Positions 37,463-46,306 of a stretch of 64,000 bases of DNA are shown one piece after another. The notes beneath the pieces are model-generated. The model made no database searches and was not told the DNA's origin. It saw only the letters and a list, made by a program, of their open reading frames with translations. The stretch is from AWTP1-13 sp963840445 (GTDB lineage Bacteria; Pseudomonadota; Alphaproteobacteria; Rhizobiales; Hyphomicrobiaceae), in NCBI GenBank assembly GCA_963840445.1, contig CAWIZC010000040.1, positions 1 to 64,000 of the forward strand. Direction: 5' to 3'. Each line of letters starts with the position of its first letter. The stretch's first letter is position 1. A program made the translations under genes and the position numbers.

Positions 37463-37560
37463 ACCGCAGAACCACTCCGAGAATTGTTTGATTCGACAGG
37501 TGGAGCATTCGCCGCGGGCCGCTGGCGGGGCAACCTACCGGCACCTCCTATCACCAGTTT

Positions 37561-38454
37561 TCACACGCGTTTCGGACGCTTGCGTGATTCGGTGCGGCGC
37601 TGCGTCAACAGAATTTCAACCAGGGCGCGCACCTTGGGCGAATCGGCCCCCTTGCGCCAAAACAGCACCGTCTGCGCACGGTCCTGGCCGGCGGGCAGGT
37701 TGTGCACGCCGAGCCGCTTACGCTCCGGGTAGGCCTCGAGCACGCTCTTGGGCAACAGGGACACGCCCATGCCGGCGATCACGCAGCCGAGCATGGCGTG
37801 ATAGGAGGACATCTCGACGCGGCGGCCCGGCATCTCGCCGGTGCGCGCGAACCATTCCTCCAGGCGACGGCGGTGCGGACAGCCCGCCTCGAACACCAGG
37901 ATGGTGCCTTCGCGCGTGTCGCGCGCCGATTTGATTCGCGGATGGTCGGCCGGAGCGATGATGACCAGCTCCTCGTCGAACACCGGCACTTTCTCGAACG
38001 GCGCGTCGGCAATCGGCTCGGCGGCGAGCGCGGCATCGATCTCGCCCTCCAGGATGGCGGTGGCGAGCTGGCCGGGATTGCCGGTGCGCAGCTCCAGCGT
38101 CACTGCCGGATAGCGGCGGTGGTATTCGCTGAGCGGACCAGGCAGGCGCACGGCGGCCGTGCTTTCCATGGCGCCGAGTCGCAGCAGGCCGCTCGGATGT
38201 TCCTGATGCACGGCCTCGCGGGCTTCGCGGGCCAGATCCAGCAGGCGGTCGGCGTAGCCGAGCAGCGTGCGGCCGGCGGGCGAGACGTGCATGCGCTTGC
38301 CCTCGCGGATGAAGAGCTGCACGGCCAGGTCCTCCTCGAGTTGACGGATGCGCGTCGTCACGTTGGATTGCACCCGATGCAGCTGCTCGGCCGCGCGCGT
38401 GATGCCGCCAGCGCGGACCACGGTGCGGAAGACGTGCAGGTCGACTAGGTCCAT
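37561..38454 (-). CDS. LysR-family transcriptional regulator
   Basis: A 297-residue regulator. N-terminal winged helix MDLVDLHVFRTVVRAGGITR, then AAEQLHRVQSNVTTRIRQLE, followed by a periplasmic-binding-like effector domain (EIDAALAAEPIADAPFEKVP, GMGVSLLPKSVLEAY). ATG at 38454 matches the family start; a longer upstream reading is not supported. It is divergent from the small ORF/globin pair across a 125-base gap containing an AT-rich palindrome, so it may control that pair. Effector unknown. Confidence 0.88.
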   Translation of the reverse strand: MDLVDLHVFRTVVRAGGITRAAEQLHRVQSNVTTRIRQLEEDLAVQLFIREGKRMHVSPAGRTLLGYADRLLDLAREAREAVHQEHPSGLLRLGAMESTAAVRLPGPLSEYHRRYPAVTLELRTGNPGQLATAILEGEIDAALAAEPIADAPFEKVPVFDEELVIIAPADHPRIKSARDTREGTILVFEAGCPHRRRLEEWFARTGEMPGRRVEMSSYHAMLGCVIAGMGVSLLPKSVLEAYPERKRLGVHNLPAGQDRAQTVLFWRKGADSPKVRALVEILLTQRRTESRKRPKRV

Positions 38455-38470
38455 CGTTCCAAATCCGAGA

Positions 38471-38490
38471 TGATAATGATCATTATTATT
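38471..38490. promoter_or_regulatory. Fur-box-like AT-rich palindrome
   Basis: ATAATGATCATTAT (38473-38486) is a perfect 14-base palindrome in a stretch reading TGATAATGATCATTATTATT. It resembles the classical Fur consensus GATAATGATAATCATTATC. It lies in the divergent region between the LysR gene (ATG 38454) and the small ORF plus globin (ATG 38580), placed to act on either promoter. A LysR site is the alternative, although LysR sites normally show T-N11-A. Confidence 0.45.
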
Positions 38491-38579
38491 CATTTTCCAG
38501 CATATCGCGAGCTCTGTAAAGCCTCCCTCACAGCCGCCGCGGGCGTCGCCGCCGGCGATCGCAAACAAGGGAGATGAAC

Positions 38580-38825
38580 ATGCGCAATTGGAGTGAGGTG
38601 GATCTGTCGCAGGTCGATCTGGCCGCGCTGTCCGCCGAGGACCGCGGCGGTTTGTATGCCGAGGTCAAGCGGCGCGCGCACGTCGAGCGGGCCAAGGCGC
38701 TACGCGACAGCTTTGCCTGGCTGCGCCGGATCTTCGGGCAACCGAGGCGCCGGCCGGATCGGGCACGGGCCTATGCGCCCCTGCCGCGCGGGCCGCGGGA
38801 CCTGATCTTCGGGGGGCGCGCATGA
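38580..38825 (+). CDS. Small basic protein preceding globin
   Basis: An 81-residue protein. The N-terminal half is acidic and helical (NWSEVDLSQVDLAALSAEDR, GGLYAEVKRRAHVERAKALR), the C-terminal half is very basic (FGQPRRRPDRARAYAPLPRG). No cysteine, signal peptide or membrane helix. The ATG at 38580 is well spaced from GGGAG; the ATG at 38574 is too close. Its stop overlaps the globin start (ATGA), so the two are translated together. I know no family; a partner for the globin is the obvious guess (inference). Confidence 0.65.
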   Translation: MRNWSEVDLSQVDLAALSAEDRGGLYAEVKRRAHVERAKALRDSFAWLRRIFGQPRRRPDRARAYAPLPRGPRDLIFGGRA

Positions 38826-39247
38826 CGCCCAGTCAGGCCGCGCTGGTCAGGGAGAGCTGGGCAAAGGTCGTTCCGATCGCCGATGTCGCGGCCAAGCTGT
38901 TCTACCATCGGCTGTTTGAGGTCGACCCGGGGCTGCGCGCGTTGTTCGGCAATGCCGATCCGGCGGAGCAACGGCGCAAGCTGATGGCCACGCTGGCGGT
39001 AGCCGTGCAGGGTCTCGACCACCTCGAAGCGCTGGTGCCGGCGGTGCAGGATCTGGGGCGGCGCCATGCCGGCTACGGCGTGGCGGACGCACACTATGCC
39101 ATTGTCGGCGGGGCTCTGCTGTGGACGCTGCAGCAGGGCCTTGGCGAGGCGTGGAGCCCGGAGGTGGCAGCGGCGTGGGCTGAGACCTACGAGCTGCTGT
39201 CTGGTGTCATGCGCGATGCGGCGCGCGGTGCCAGGCAGGCTGCCTAG
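38822..39247 (+). CDS. Single-domain haemoglobin
   Basis: A 141-residue three-over-three globin of the Vitreoscilla/flavohaemoglobin type without a reductase domain. Helix-A start MTPSQAALVRESWAKVVPIA, the CD region (LFYHRLFEVDPGLRALFGNA with Phe), and the proximal histidine in LGRRHAGYGVADAHYAIVG are visible. Such proteins bind O2 or detoxify NO. It overlaps the upstream 81-residue ORF by four bases, and the shared promoter carries a Fur-like palindrome. Confidence 0.88.
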   Translation: MTPSQAALVRESWAKVVPIADVAAKLFYHRLFEVDPGLRALFGNADPAEQRRKLMATLAVAVQGLDHLEALVPAVQDLGRRHAGYGVADAHYAIVGGALLWTLQQGLGEAWSPEVAAAWAETYELLSGVMRDAARGARQAA

Positions 39248-39292
39248 AGTCTCTCGGACTCAAGTGCAAACGTTTCGTGCCTAGCGGTTCTC

Positions 39293-39370
39293 CACCTCAG
39301 CCCTGAGCCCCGGCGAAGGGCGAGCGTGTCCGCCAATGCCGTGCTTCGACAGGCTCAGCACTGGGTGGTG
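39293..39370. repeat. Intergenic repeat, family 2, copy 1
   Basis: Contains CCCTGAGCC and TTCGACAGGCTCAG, inverted relative to each other, and aligns in reverse orientation with 44261-44336 over about 76 bases. A third, shorter relative is at 58691-58760. The TTCGACAGGCTCAG core is a widespread proteobacterial intergenic repeat (recalled). Confidence 0.6.
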
Positions 39371-39470
39371 GGCGCTTTCTTCCTCGCGATCCCGCGTAAT
39401 CGGAAGGAGCTCTAGACACCGCTGGGAGAGGGCCTGAGCCGCTGGCCCTCTTTCCGTGCGCGGCGACTGC

Positions 39471-41177
39471 TCAGGAGAACAGCTCGCGGTCGAGGATCTT
39501 GTGCGCGTTCTTGTAGTCCTCGTCCCACCAGGGCAACTCGCCGGCCTCGCGCGGCGGCTTGGCGAGCTGCAGCTTCTTCTTGGCCTTTTTTGCCTCCTGC
39601 TGGGCGATGCGGAAATGATAGTGGTCGAAGATGCGCAGCGCCTCGATGGTGTAGCTCACCGCCACACGCTGGTCGCGGACCAGCAGCAGGTTCTCGCCGT
39701 TCTTGGTATCGGCCGGCACGGAGAAATTATAGGAGCCGAAATACACACGCGCCGAAGGCTTGCCGAAGTCGATGACCACGAATTTATGGTGCATGCGGAT
39801 GCCACCGCCGCCGCTCGGCTCCTTGGAGAAGGGCTCGGGCACGTTCTTGGCGAGAGCGGATGGAAATACCGGCGAGACGTTGCCGTCCGGCTTCTGCAGA
39901 TCCAGGCCACCGACCTCCCGGTCGGAGATGCCGTAGACGAAGATGTCGTCGTGCTTGGACACCTTCTTGATGGCGTTCTGCATGGCGCCCGGCGTCTGGT
40001 AGAGGAAGGCCAGCGAATAGAACAGCGCTGAGGTCGTGTGCTTGGCGATGTCGTCGGCGATTGTGTCGAGCAGGGCGTTCGAGGCCGCGTGCGGCGAGAA
40101 AGCGACCTCGGCGTCGACCGATCTGAGCCCGAGGTCGTTCCATTCAGCCGATTGCGTGTTGCCGAACGTGGCCTCATGGTCCCAGAAGTCTTCGAAGGCT
40201 GCGAGGAAGGGTTTGATCGCGCTCTTGCCCTGCAACACCATGGCGTTGTTGTTTTGCACGTAAAAGCCGCGCCAGCTGAAGTTGGTGGAGCCGCACACCA
40301 CCTTCTGCACGGTCCTGCCGTCGACCACGATCATCTTGTTGTGCTGCAGGCTTTTCATGTGCTGGCGCTTGACGTTGTCTTCGCCCGCTGACGCGGCGAG
40401 GCGTTCGGCGGCGGCATTTTCGGCCGACCCGTCGGCGCCGTGCTCCTTGCTGTCGTCGATGATGATTTTCAGCCGCTTGCCGATCTTCTCTAGTCGCTCG
40501 ACGATCTCGGGAAGGTTGAGGTCGTAGGCCACCACGCGCACCTCGGCCTTGTCCTTGATGGCCTCGTCCAGCACGCCGATGATGGCCTCACGCGCCTCGA
40601 AGCCCATCCAGGCCAGCGCTTCCTTGGCTTTGGGATGGGTGGGCTCGAAATCGAGGCCCTCCACGGCCTTGGCCGGGATCAGCTTGGAGATGGGGCCAAA
40701 TTTTTCGTAGTGATCGACAAACGCCTGTGAGGACACGAAGCCGCGCGTGAAGGTCACGTTGAGCTGGCCCGGAAACGTTTCGCGCCGCAGCTCGACGGAT
40801 GCGTCCTGCGGCTCGCCGTAGTTCAGGTGATCTTCGTCGTCCATGAACACGGGCGTGACGCGGTAGTGAAACTCGCCGTCCAGGTTGGCGTTGCGCGGGA
40901 AATGCACCCAGCGGAATTTCTGGATGGGTGAGAACCTGGTGGAGGTGATCGCGGGATTGGTGCTGCCGTCCGCCTCCGGGAATGTGATGCGGTTGTTCAA
41001 AGCAAAAAACCGATCTCCGCCGGGCTCCTTGTACTCGATCGCGAAGCCGACGAAGTCCTTGGGCGGCTTGCCCTGTTTCCAGTTCATGCCGAGCAGGGCC
41101 ATGCCGTCACCCCGGTGCAGTTTCAGCGTGAAGAGTGCGGCCGCATTGGTGCCGCTGACTTGAAATTCGCCAGCCAT
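39471..41177 (-). CDS. Phospholipase D-like protein with two HKD motifs
   Basis: A 568-residue protein. The N-terminal 110 residues are beta-rich (GEFQVSGTNAAALFTLKLHR) and unlike PLD; the remainder carries both HxKxxxxD catalytic motifs: SLQHNKMIVVDGRTVQKVVC near residue 280 and GIRMHHKFVVIDFGKPSARV near residue 460, each followed by the asparagine-containing strand (STNFSWRGF, SYNFSVPAD). No signal peptide, so probably cytoplasmic. Relatives hydrolyse phosphodiester bonds in lipids or nucleic acid; some PLD nucleases serve in defence, but nothing nearby supports that here. ATG at 41177. It lies downstream of the aminotransferase on the same strand, separated by hairpins. Confidence 0.82.
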   Translation of the reverse strand: MAGEFQVSGTNAAALFTLKLHRGDGMALLGMNWKQGKPPKDFVGFAIEYKEPGGDRFFALNNRITFPEADGSTNPAITSTRFSPIQKFRWVHFPRNANLDGEFHYRVTPVFMDDEDHLNYGEPQDASVELRRETFPGQLNVTFTRGFVSSQAFVDHYEKFGPISKLIPAKAVEGLDFEPTHPKAKEALAWMGFEAREAIIGVLDEAIKDKAEVRVVAYDLNLPEIVERLEKIGKRLKIIIDDSKEHGADGSAENAAAERLAASAGEDNVKRQHMKSLQHNKMIVVDGRTVQKVVCGSTNFSWRGFYVQNNNAMVLQGKSAIKPFLAAFEDFWDHEATFGNTQSAEWNDLGLRSVDAEVAFSPHAASNALLDTIADDIAKHTTSALFYSLAFLYQTPGAMQNAIKKVSKHDDIFVYGISDREVGGLDLQKPDGNVSPVFPSALAKNVPEPFSKEPSGGGGIRMHHKFVVIDFGKPSARVYFGSYNFSVPADTKNGENLLLVRDQRVAVSYTIEALRIFDHYHFRIAQQEAKKAKKKLQLAKPPREAGELPWWDEDYKNAHKILDRELFS

Positions 41178-41206
41178 CGGTGCGCTCCAACATTTAGAAA
41201 AAGTAC

Positions 41207-41240
41207 AAAAAAAGCGCCCCGCCGGTTGCGGCAGGACGCT
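41207..41240 (-). terminator. Hairpin terminator after the aminotransferase
   Basis: On the minus strand AGCGTCCTGCC pairs with GGCGGGGCGCT (two mismatches or wobble pairs) and is followed by seven T residues. It would end transcription of the aminotransferase before the phospholipase D-like gene. Confidence 0.7.
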
Positions 41241-41315
41241 GACAGTATGGCAGATCGCGCACGGCGCGGCAGCGCCCGCGTCAGTCAAAGATCCGTGTAG
41301 ACCATTGTTGCCGCC

Positions 41316-41347
41316 AGTCCCGGATGCGCGCTTGCGCGTCCGGGACT
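41316..41347. repeat. Intergenic hairpin
   Basis: Arms AGTCCCGGA and TCCGGGACT (perfect, 9 bases) enclose a 14-base GC-rich loop, nine bases after the aminotransferase stop. It may protect the mRNA 3' end or add to termination with the stronger terminator at 41207-41240. Confidence 0.55.
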
Positions 41348-41355
41348 GAGGACGC

Positions 41356-42686
41356 CTAGGCGACCAGCTGCAGCACCTTGGCGATGCCGTCGCGGATCTC
41401 GGCGATGTCGGCTTGCGTGGCAGATCAGCGGCGGGGCCACGACCAGAGTGTCCATGGACACGCGCACATACAAGTTGAGGTCGTGATACATGCGCTCGAT
41501 TGCCTCGAAGCCGCGCACGCCCGGCTTGCCGGCGATCGAATTCGAGGTCGATGCCGCACAGCAGGCCGACGGTGCGGATGTCGACGACGTTCGGCTCGCC
41601 CTTCAGGCTGTGCATGGCGTCCGCGAACGGTGCTTCCAGCTTCTGCGCCCGCTCGAACAGGCCCTCGTCCTTGTAGATGTCGAGGGTGGCGAGGCCGGCC
41701 GCAGCCGCCAGCGGATGGCCGGAGTACGTGTAGCCGTGGAACAGCTCCACCATGTGCTCGGGCCCGGTCATGAAGGCGTCGTAGATGCCCTTGGAGGCCA
41801 TCACGCCGGCCATCGGCACGGCGGCGTTGGTGATGCCTTTGGCAAACGTGATCATGTCGGGCGTGACGCCGTAGCGCTCGGAGGCGAAGCAATGCCCGAG
41901 GCGCCCGAAGCCGGTGATGACCTCGTCGAAGATCAGCAGGATGCCGTGCTTGGAGGTGATCTCGCGCAGCTTCTCCAGGTAGCCCTTGGGCGGCGCCAGG
42001 ATGCCGGTCGAGCCAGCCACCGGCTCGACGATCACGGCCGCGATGGTGGAGGCATCGTGCAGGTTGATGAGGCGGGTCAGCTCGTCGGCCAAGTGCGCAC
42101 CCCACTCCGGCTCGCCGCGGCTGAAGGCCTGCTTGGACCGGTCGTAGGTGGCAGGCAGGTGGTCGACGCCCGTCAGCATGTTGCCGAACTGCTTGCGGTT
42201 GGCGACCATGCCGCCGACCGAGATGCCGCCGAAGCCGATGCCGTGATAGCCACGCTCGCGGCCGATGAAGCGGGTGCGGGCGCCCTCTCCCCTGGCCTTG
42301 TGATAGCCGAGCGCAATCTTCAGCGCCGTGTCGACTGCCTCGCTGCCCGAGTTGGAGAAGAACGCGTAGTCGAGGTCGCCGGGCGCCAGCAACGAGAGGC
42401 GCGAAGCCAGCTCGAACACCTTGGGATGGCTGTATTGGAAGGCCGGCGAATAATCGAGCTTGGCTGCCTGCTCCTGGATGGCCTTGACGATCGGCTCGCG
42501 GCAGTGGCCCGCATTCACGCAGAACAGGCCTGAGGTGGCGTCGATCACCTTGGCGCCGTCGGGCTTGAAATAGTGCATGCCCTTGGCGCCGGCGAACAGA
42601 CGGGGCCGCTTCTTGAAGGCGCGGTTGGCCGTGAACGGTACCCAATAGGGCTCGAGTTCATTGGGTTTCATGTCGAGCGGGGCCAT
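41356..42686 (-). CDS. Class III (omega) aminotransferase, two frameshifts
   Basis: PLP enzyme of the beta-alanine/omega-amino-acid:pyruvate type. The substrate entry region NELEPYWVPFTANRAFKKRP, cofactor block NSGSEAVDTALKIALGYHKA, LIFDEVITGFGR (Asp for the pyridine nitrogen) and the lysine in ITFAKGITNAAVPMAGV are present. Near 41535 (after CGIDLEFD) and 41420 (after APPLI) single-base shifts break the C-terminal end; restored it runs to DGIAKVLQLVA at 41356, about 443 residues. ATG at 42686 follows GGAGAG. The break removes the normal stop, which is why a naive frame runs on into the next gene. Confidence 0.85.
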
Positions 42687-42785
42687 GGCTCTCTCCGGAT
42701 CGGCTTGGGGATGAACGATTAAGCCTGTTCTAGCAGGGGGGGCGCTCATCGCCAACCGTTGGGGATGCCGGGCAGGGCTGCATTC

Positions 42786-43241
42786 TCAGCCAAAGCGGTC
42801 CAGGATTGCCAGTCGGTTGATCGGTCGGCGATGCGCCAAAGCGAACATGCCGCCTATCATTTGGCCAAGGCAGTAGTTGCGCATGATGCTGGCGGGCGCA
42901 TCAAATGCCGGAATGGGGCGGAAACGCCAGGCCGAGTAGTGCGAGGCATGCTTCCTGCCGGTGATCATGAGTATCCGCCCTGGGTTGGTGGCAAGCAGGC
43001 CGTCGATCAGGCGTGTGGCCAAGCCTCTGCCGCGGTAAGTTTTTTCGACTACCAGAGATCCCAGTTCCCGCGCCCCATCCCGGTGGCGTCGCAATTGCAC
43101 GGCACCGATCAGGCGATCGTGCTCGGTTGCGACCAGGAAGTTCAGCCAGTTCAGACCGTTGGGGTTCAGTCGCTCGCTGCGCACGAGGCCAACGATCGCT
43201 TCCTGGTCGATCGGTAGGGCGGGTCGAATGTAAAGAGACAT
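42786..43241 (-). CDS. GNAT-family N-acetyltransferase
   Basis: A 151-residue acetyl-CoA-dependent transferase. The acetyl-CoA loop is in ELGSLVVEKTYRGRGLATRL, with the preceding strand HDRLIGAVQLRR, as in small stand-alone GNATs. GGAGAAAG lies upstream of the ATG at 43241. Substrate unknown; the sequence LNPNGLNWLNFLVATE near the start is shared with amino-acid N-acetyltransferase-like GNATs. It lies upstream of the aminotransferase on the same strand (about 100-base gap). Confidence 0.85.
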   Translation of the reverse strand: MSLYIRPALPIDQEAIVGLVRSERLNPNGLNWLNFLVATEHDRLIGAVQLRRHRDGARELGSLVVEKTYRGRGLATRLIDGLLATNPGRILMITGRKHASHYSAWRFRPIPAFDAPASIMRNYCLGQMIGGMFALAHRRPINRLAILDRFG

Positions 43242-43506
43242 GCGACTTTCTCCTTGTTTCGGAGAAGCCGTCCTAAGGGCGCCGACCAGCGAGGAATGTT
43301 ACCTGCGCAACAGGGCCACGCGTTTTTTACGCGCCTTGGCGTACCCGCCCCAGGTCCGCCACACGGGCGCCGGGTAAAGGCGCGGATTCGGGCGCAAGCC
43401 AACCCGAATCGGGGGGCCCATTCAGGTCTTGTTAGGCGAATCGGCACCAGATGCGTAATGGCGACGCCGCCCCAACCTGCCCCGCGTTGCCGCCCAGGAG
43501 GAAACG

Positions 43507-44235
43507 ATGTTGATGAGTGTGATTGAGGGAGCCTGTACGGCTCCTGCATACCCTGACCTTGCCGGCAAGCGCGTACTCATCACCGGGGTTTCCAGTGCCT
43601 GCGGCGTCGATGTGGCGCGTGCCTTCGCTGAGCATCGCGCGCGCCTCATCCTGCAGTTCGCGGAGGAGAGCGAGGCTATGCACGGCGTGGCCGAGATGGT
43701 GGCGCCGCATGCTCTCGACGTCGAGGTGTATGGGCCCATCGACAACGATTCCGACGGCATCGTGCAGTTCTCGCGCTCCGTCGCTCAGTCGTTCGGCCGG
43801 CTGGACGCGGTCATCAACCTGGTGCCCCTCGATGCGGATCGGCTCGATCCGTCGGCCGATGCGGCCACCGTCGAGCGCCTGGTCTCGCAGCGACTGCTGC
43901 TGCCATGCCTGCTGTCCAAGATCGCGGCCAACCGCATGTCGGTGTGCTACGCCGATGGTTTGATCCTCAACATTGCCACGCTCGCCGCACGCCGGCCGGG
44001 TGCGGCGCAGGCGTTCGCAACGGTGGCCAAAAGCGCGCTTGCAGCCATGACGCGCAGCCAAGCCCGGGAGTGGGCAGGTCGCGGCATCCGCTTCAACGCG
44101 ATTGCGCCGCAAACGCTGGCGCCCTTTTCGCCCAGCCCGTGCGGGGAGCCCGACATCGCCGCGCTCGCCCTGCACCTCGCTTCGGGCCGTGGCAAGGAGC
44201 TGTCCGGCCACGTGTTCGAGGCCGAGGTGGTGTAG
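43507..44235 (+). CDS. SDR-family protein with degenerate active site
   Basis: A 242-residue Rossmann protein. The nucleotide motif KRVLITGVSSACGVDVARAF (TGxxxxxG) is present. The catalytic segment reads ATLAARRPGAAQAFATVAKS: the lysine is kept, but the tyrosine four residues before it is replaced by alanine and the serine position by alanine or threonine. The motif after it (RGIRFNAIAPQTLAP) is normal. It may therefore be non-catalytic, or use a nearby residue. The ATG at 43507 follows AGGAGG. Single gene, intact frame. Confidence 0.8.
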   Translation: MLMSVIEGACTAPAYPDLAGKRVLITGVSSACGVDVARAFAEHRARLILQFAEESEAMHGVAEMVAPHALDVEVYGPIDNDSDGIVQFSRSVAQSFGRLDAVINLVPLDADRLDPSADAATVERLVSQRLLLPCLLSKIAANRMSVCYADGLILNIATLAARRPGAAQAFATVAKSALAAMTRSQAREWAGRGIRFNAIAPQTLAPFSPSPCGEPDIAALALHLASGRGKELSGHVFEAEVV

Positions 44236-44260
44236 CGTCTCCCAACCAATGCGGCAGTCG

Positions 44261-44336
44261 CCACCCAGTGCTGAGCTTGTCGAAGCACGGCGTTGGCGGA
44301 TCCATTCGCCCTTCGACGGGCTCAGGGCGAGGTTGG
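44261..44336. repeat. Intergenic repeat, family 2, copy 2
   Basis: In reverse orientation it matches 39293-39370 along its length (CCACCCAGTGCTGAGC at one end, CGACGGGCTCAGGGCGAGG at the other). It follows the SDR stop by 26 bases. Confidence 0.6.
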
Positions 44337-44859
44337 TGTTCGCCGCTCGCGTTGATGCACCTGTTTGGCGCGTGCTAGCGCGCTCCGCCGCCGAACGGTA
44401 GCGCGGCGCGTCATGCCGGAGGCATGCACATAAATAGTTGCGCCGGCTATCCACCGGCACACGCGCAGTTTCTTCTGACGCCTGCGTGCCGCGAGTGTCA
44501 GCTTCAAAAACCGAGGGAGCGGGGCATCCGATGCCTGGCTCTAGCGTAATAGGGCAGTCCATGCTGGCACGGACGCCCCGCGCCGTATCCGGTTCTCCGC
44601 TACGCGGCTCCAGCGAGTGACCCAACTGGCCACATCGAACGGAGTGCCCTTGGCAGGGCTACCCGGACACGACCCCCGGCTCGCACCAATCGAGACGCCT
44701 CGCGATGGCGCCCCTCGTTGAGCCGAGGTGCCAGCATCGTCGCACTGCCCGCGTGCTCGGGGATTGGCGGGAGCGCGCATTCGGTGTGCATGGTGAACGA
44801 AGGGGCAGCCCAAAGGCGCCTTCGCCCTCTCGTAAGCGACAGCCGCCAATGCGTCAGGA
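44337..44859. other. Gene-free stretch before the DUF900 gene end
   Basis: No frame has a credible start, ribosome site or family. The composition is GC-rich with several small hairpins. It may hold remnants of a lost gene; nothing specific is recognisable. Confidence 0.4.
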
Positions 44860-46275
44860 TCACTGCACCACGGGGTAGCGCCAGAAGGCACCACCCTTCG
44901 AGGTCGTCACGCGCTGCAGGATTGGGATGCGCCGGTCAGGTGGCCGCTCGCCCGTCTGCAGGAGCAGCCCGATGTCGTTCAGCAGTGCATTGCGCTCGGC
45001 ATATACCGAGTGGTTGAGCGCCAGCATGTCGGTGCTGGTGGCGCTGATGTCGATGGTGTCGATGCCGTCGATCACGATCGGCCCTTCGGGCGGCACGTCG
45101 CCGGCACGGGGAATGCCGCCGGCAACTCGGCGCGCCACGGCCATCGCCCGGTCGTTGGCCGAACAGTAGAGGGTGATGCCGCGCCCGTACTTGTTGAGAT
45201 TGGCGGCCAGATACGTGAACACGTCGCGGTCGACGTCGGGCGAGGCCAGGATGATCTGGTTGAGCTGCACGCCCGCCGGCAACGACGGGCCGAGATCACG
45301 CAATACCTGCAGCAGCGGCAGATTGCCCATGCTGTGCGCGATCACGCTGACGCTGTGCGCGCCGCTTTCCTTGACGACCAGATCGATGAACGGGCGCAGG
45401 AAGCGCTCGGCCTGGGTGGCGCTCTCACGATCGTAGGTGTAGCCGGCCAGCCCGCTGGCGGAAGGCCAGCTGTACAGGAACGAGGCGCCGTCGAACTGCA
45501 GGTCGTAGGCCATCTGCGCGGTGCGGTAGAGCGCGGCATCGAACTCGGTGTTGTAGCCGTGCACGAAGATCAGCGCCTGATCCTTGAAGCCGCTGCTGCC
45601 GCCGATCCGTTCGCGCGCCAAAGCCAGAAATTCTTCCTGTGTCAGGGCTGAGATCTGCTGGATGGTGAAGTGCTGCTTGGGGTCCTCCGCCTGCTCGAGG
45701 AGGGTGATTTGGAGGAGCGGGACCCGGATGGCGAAGGGGCGCTCTATGGTTGGCACCTGATGCAGCTTCGGCACCGTCACCAGGGCGCGGCCAAGCTCCA
45801 TGCGCTGTGCGCGGCCCGTGCCGTAGGCGATGCGCTTGGCCTGATCGGCACGGTCACGGTCGGTGCCGTAGAACACCGGTACGACGTCCCAGTCGGTCTG
45901 CTTGGTCTCGGCTTCGCGCTCAGGTCCGGTCTGCTCTTCAGTTTTCTGGGCAGGCTCGCTTTCGGTGCGGGCCGGACCCGCAGGCTTCTCGACCGGCTCG
46001 GCTTCGGGTGCCGATCTGCGCGGCATCGGCCGGCCCTTCTCGGCGCTTTCAATGATCGGCTCCCGGGCCGGCTTGGCGGTCTCCTTGCCGATCATGCTCG
46101 TGGTCAGGGCTGAGACGTAGATCATCGCCGGGATCACCAACCCGACCGGCGATAGCCGCGCCAGCACCTGGGCGAAGCGCGACATGTTGCGGGTCGCATA
46201 CCAGACGAGCCCGTACAATATCAAAGCCACCGCCAACACGATCATGTTGATGGCGGCCGGCGAAAACTGGCCCAT
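44860..46275 (-). CDS. Membrane-anchored alpha/beta hydrolase (DUF900)
   Basis: A 471-residue protein with two N-terminal membrane helices (AINMIVLAVALILYGLVWYA, VGLVIPAMIYVSALTTSMIG), a charged glutamate/lysine-rich linker of about 60 residues, then the DUF900 hydrolase domain starting VVPVFYGTDRDRADQAKRIA. Strand and oxyanion motif ALIFVHGYNTEFDAALYRTA and the nucleophile elbow VSVIAHSMGNLPLLQVLRDL are clear; the Asp is likely in IILASPDVDRDVF and the His in DMLALNHSVYAER. The hydrolase probably faces the periplasm or cytoplasm at the membrane; its ester substrate is unknown. Intact frame, GGGGGAG before the ATG. Confidence 0.85.
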   Translation of the reverse strand: MGQFSPAAINMIVLAVALILYGLVWYATRNMSRFAQVLARLSPVGLVIPAMIYVSALTTSMIGKETAKPAREPIIESAEKGRPMPRRSAPEAEPVEKPAGPARTESEPAQKTEEQTGPEREAETKQTDWDVVPVFYGTDRDRADQAKRIAYGTGRAQRMELGRALVTVPKLHQVPTIERPFAIRVPLLQITLLEQAEDPKQHFTIQQISALTQEEFLALARERIGGSSGFKDQALIFVHGYNTEFDAALYRTAQMAYDLQFDGASFLYSWPSASGLAGYTYDRESATQAERFLRPFIDLVVKESGAHSVSVIAHSMGNLPLLQVLRDLGPSLPAGVQLNQIILASPDVDRDVFTYLAANLNKYGRGITLYCSANDRAMAVARRVAGGIPRAGDVPPEGPIVIDGIDTIDISATSTDMLALNHSVYAERNALLNDIGLLLQTGERPPDRRIPILQRVTTSKGGAFWRYPVVQ

Positions 46276-46306
46276 GACAACTCCCCCGTAACGTACGGCA
46301 CAGACT

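Noticed and set aside
39471..41177. A defence island built around the phospholipase D-like gene
   Set aside because: The neighbours (globin, aminotransferase, GNAT) have no defence signature, so a defence role has no support here.
39471..42755. A 1094-codon apparent fusion of aminotransferase and phospholipase D
   Set aside because: The aminotransferase stop is hidden by frameshifts near 41535 and 41420. Terminator hairpins and the phospholipase start at 41177 show two separate genes.
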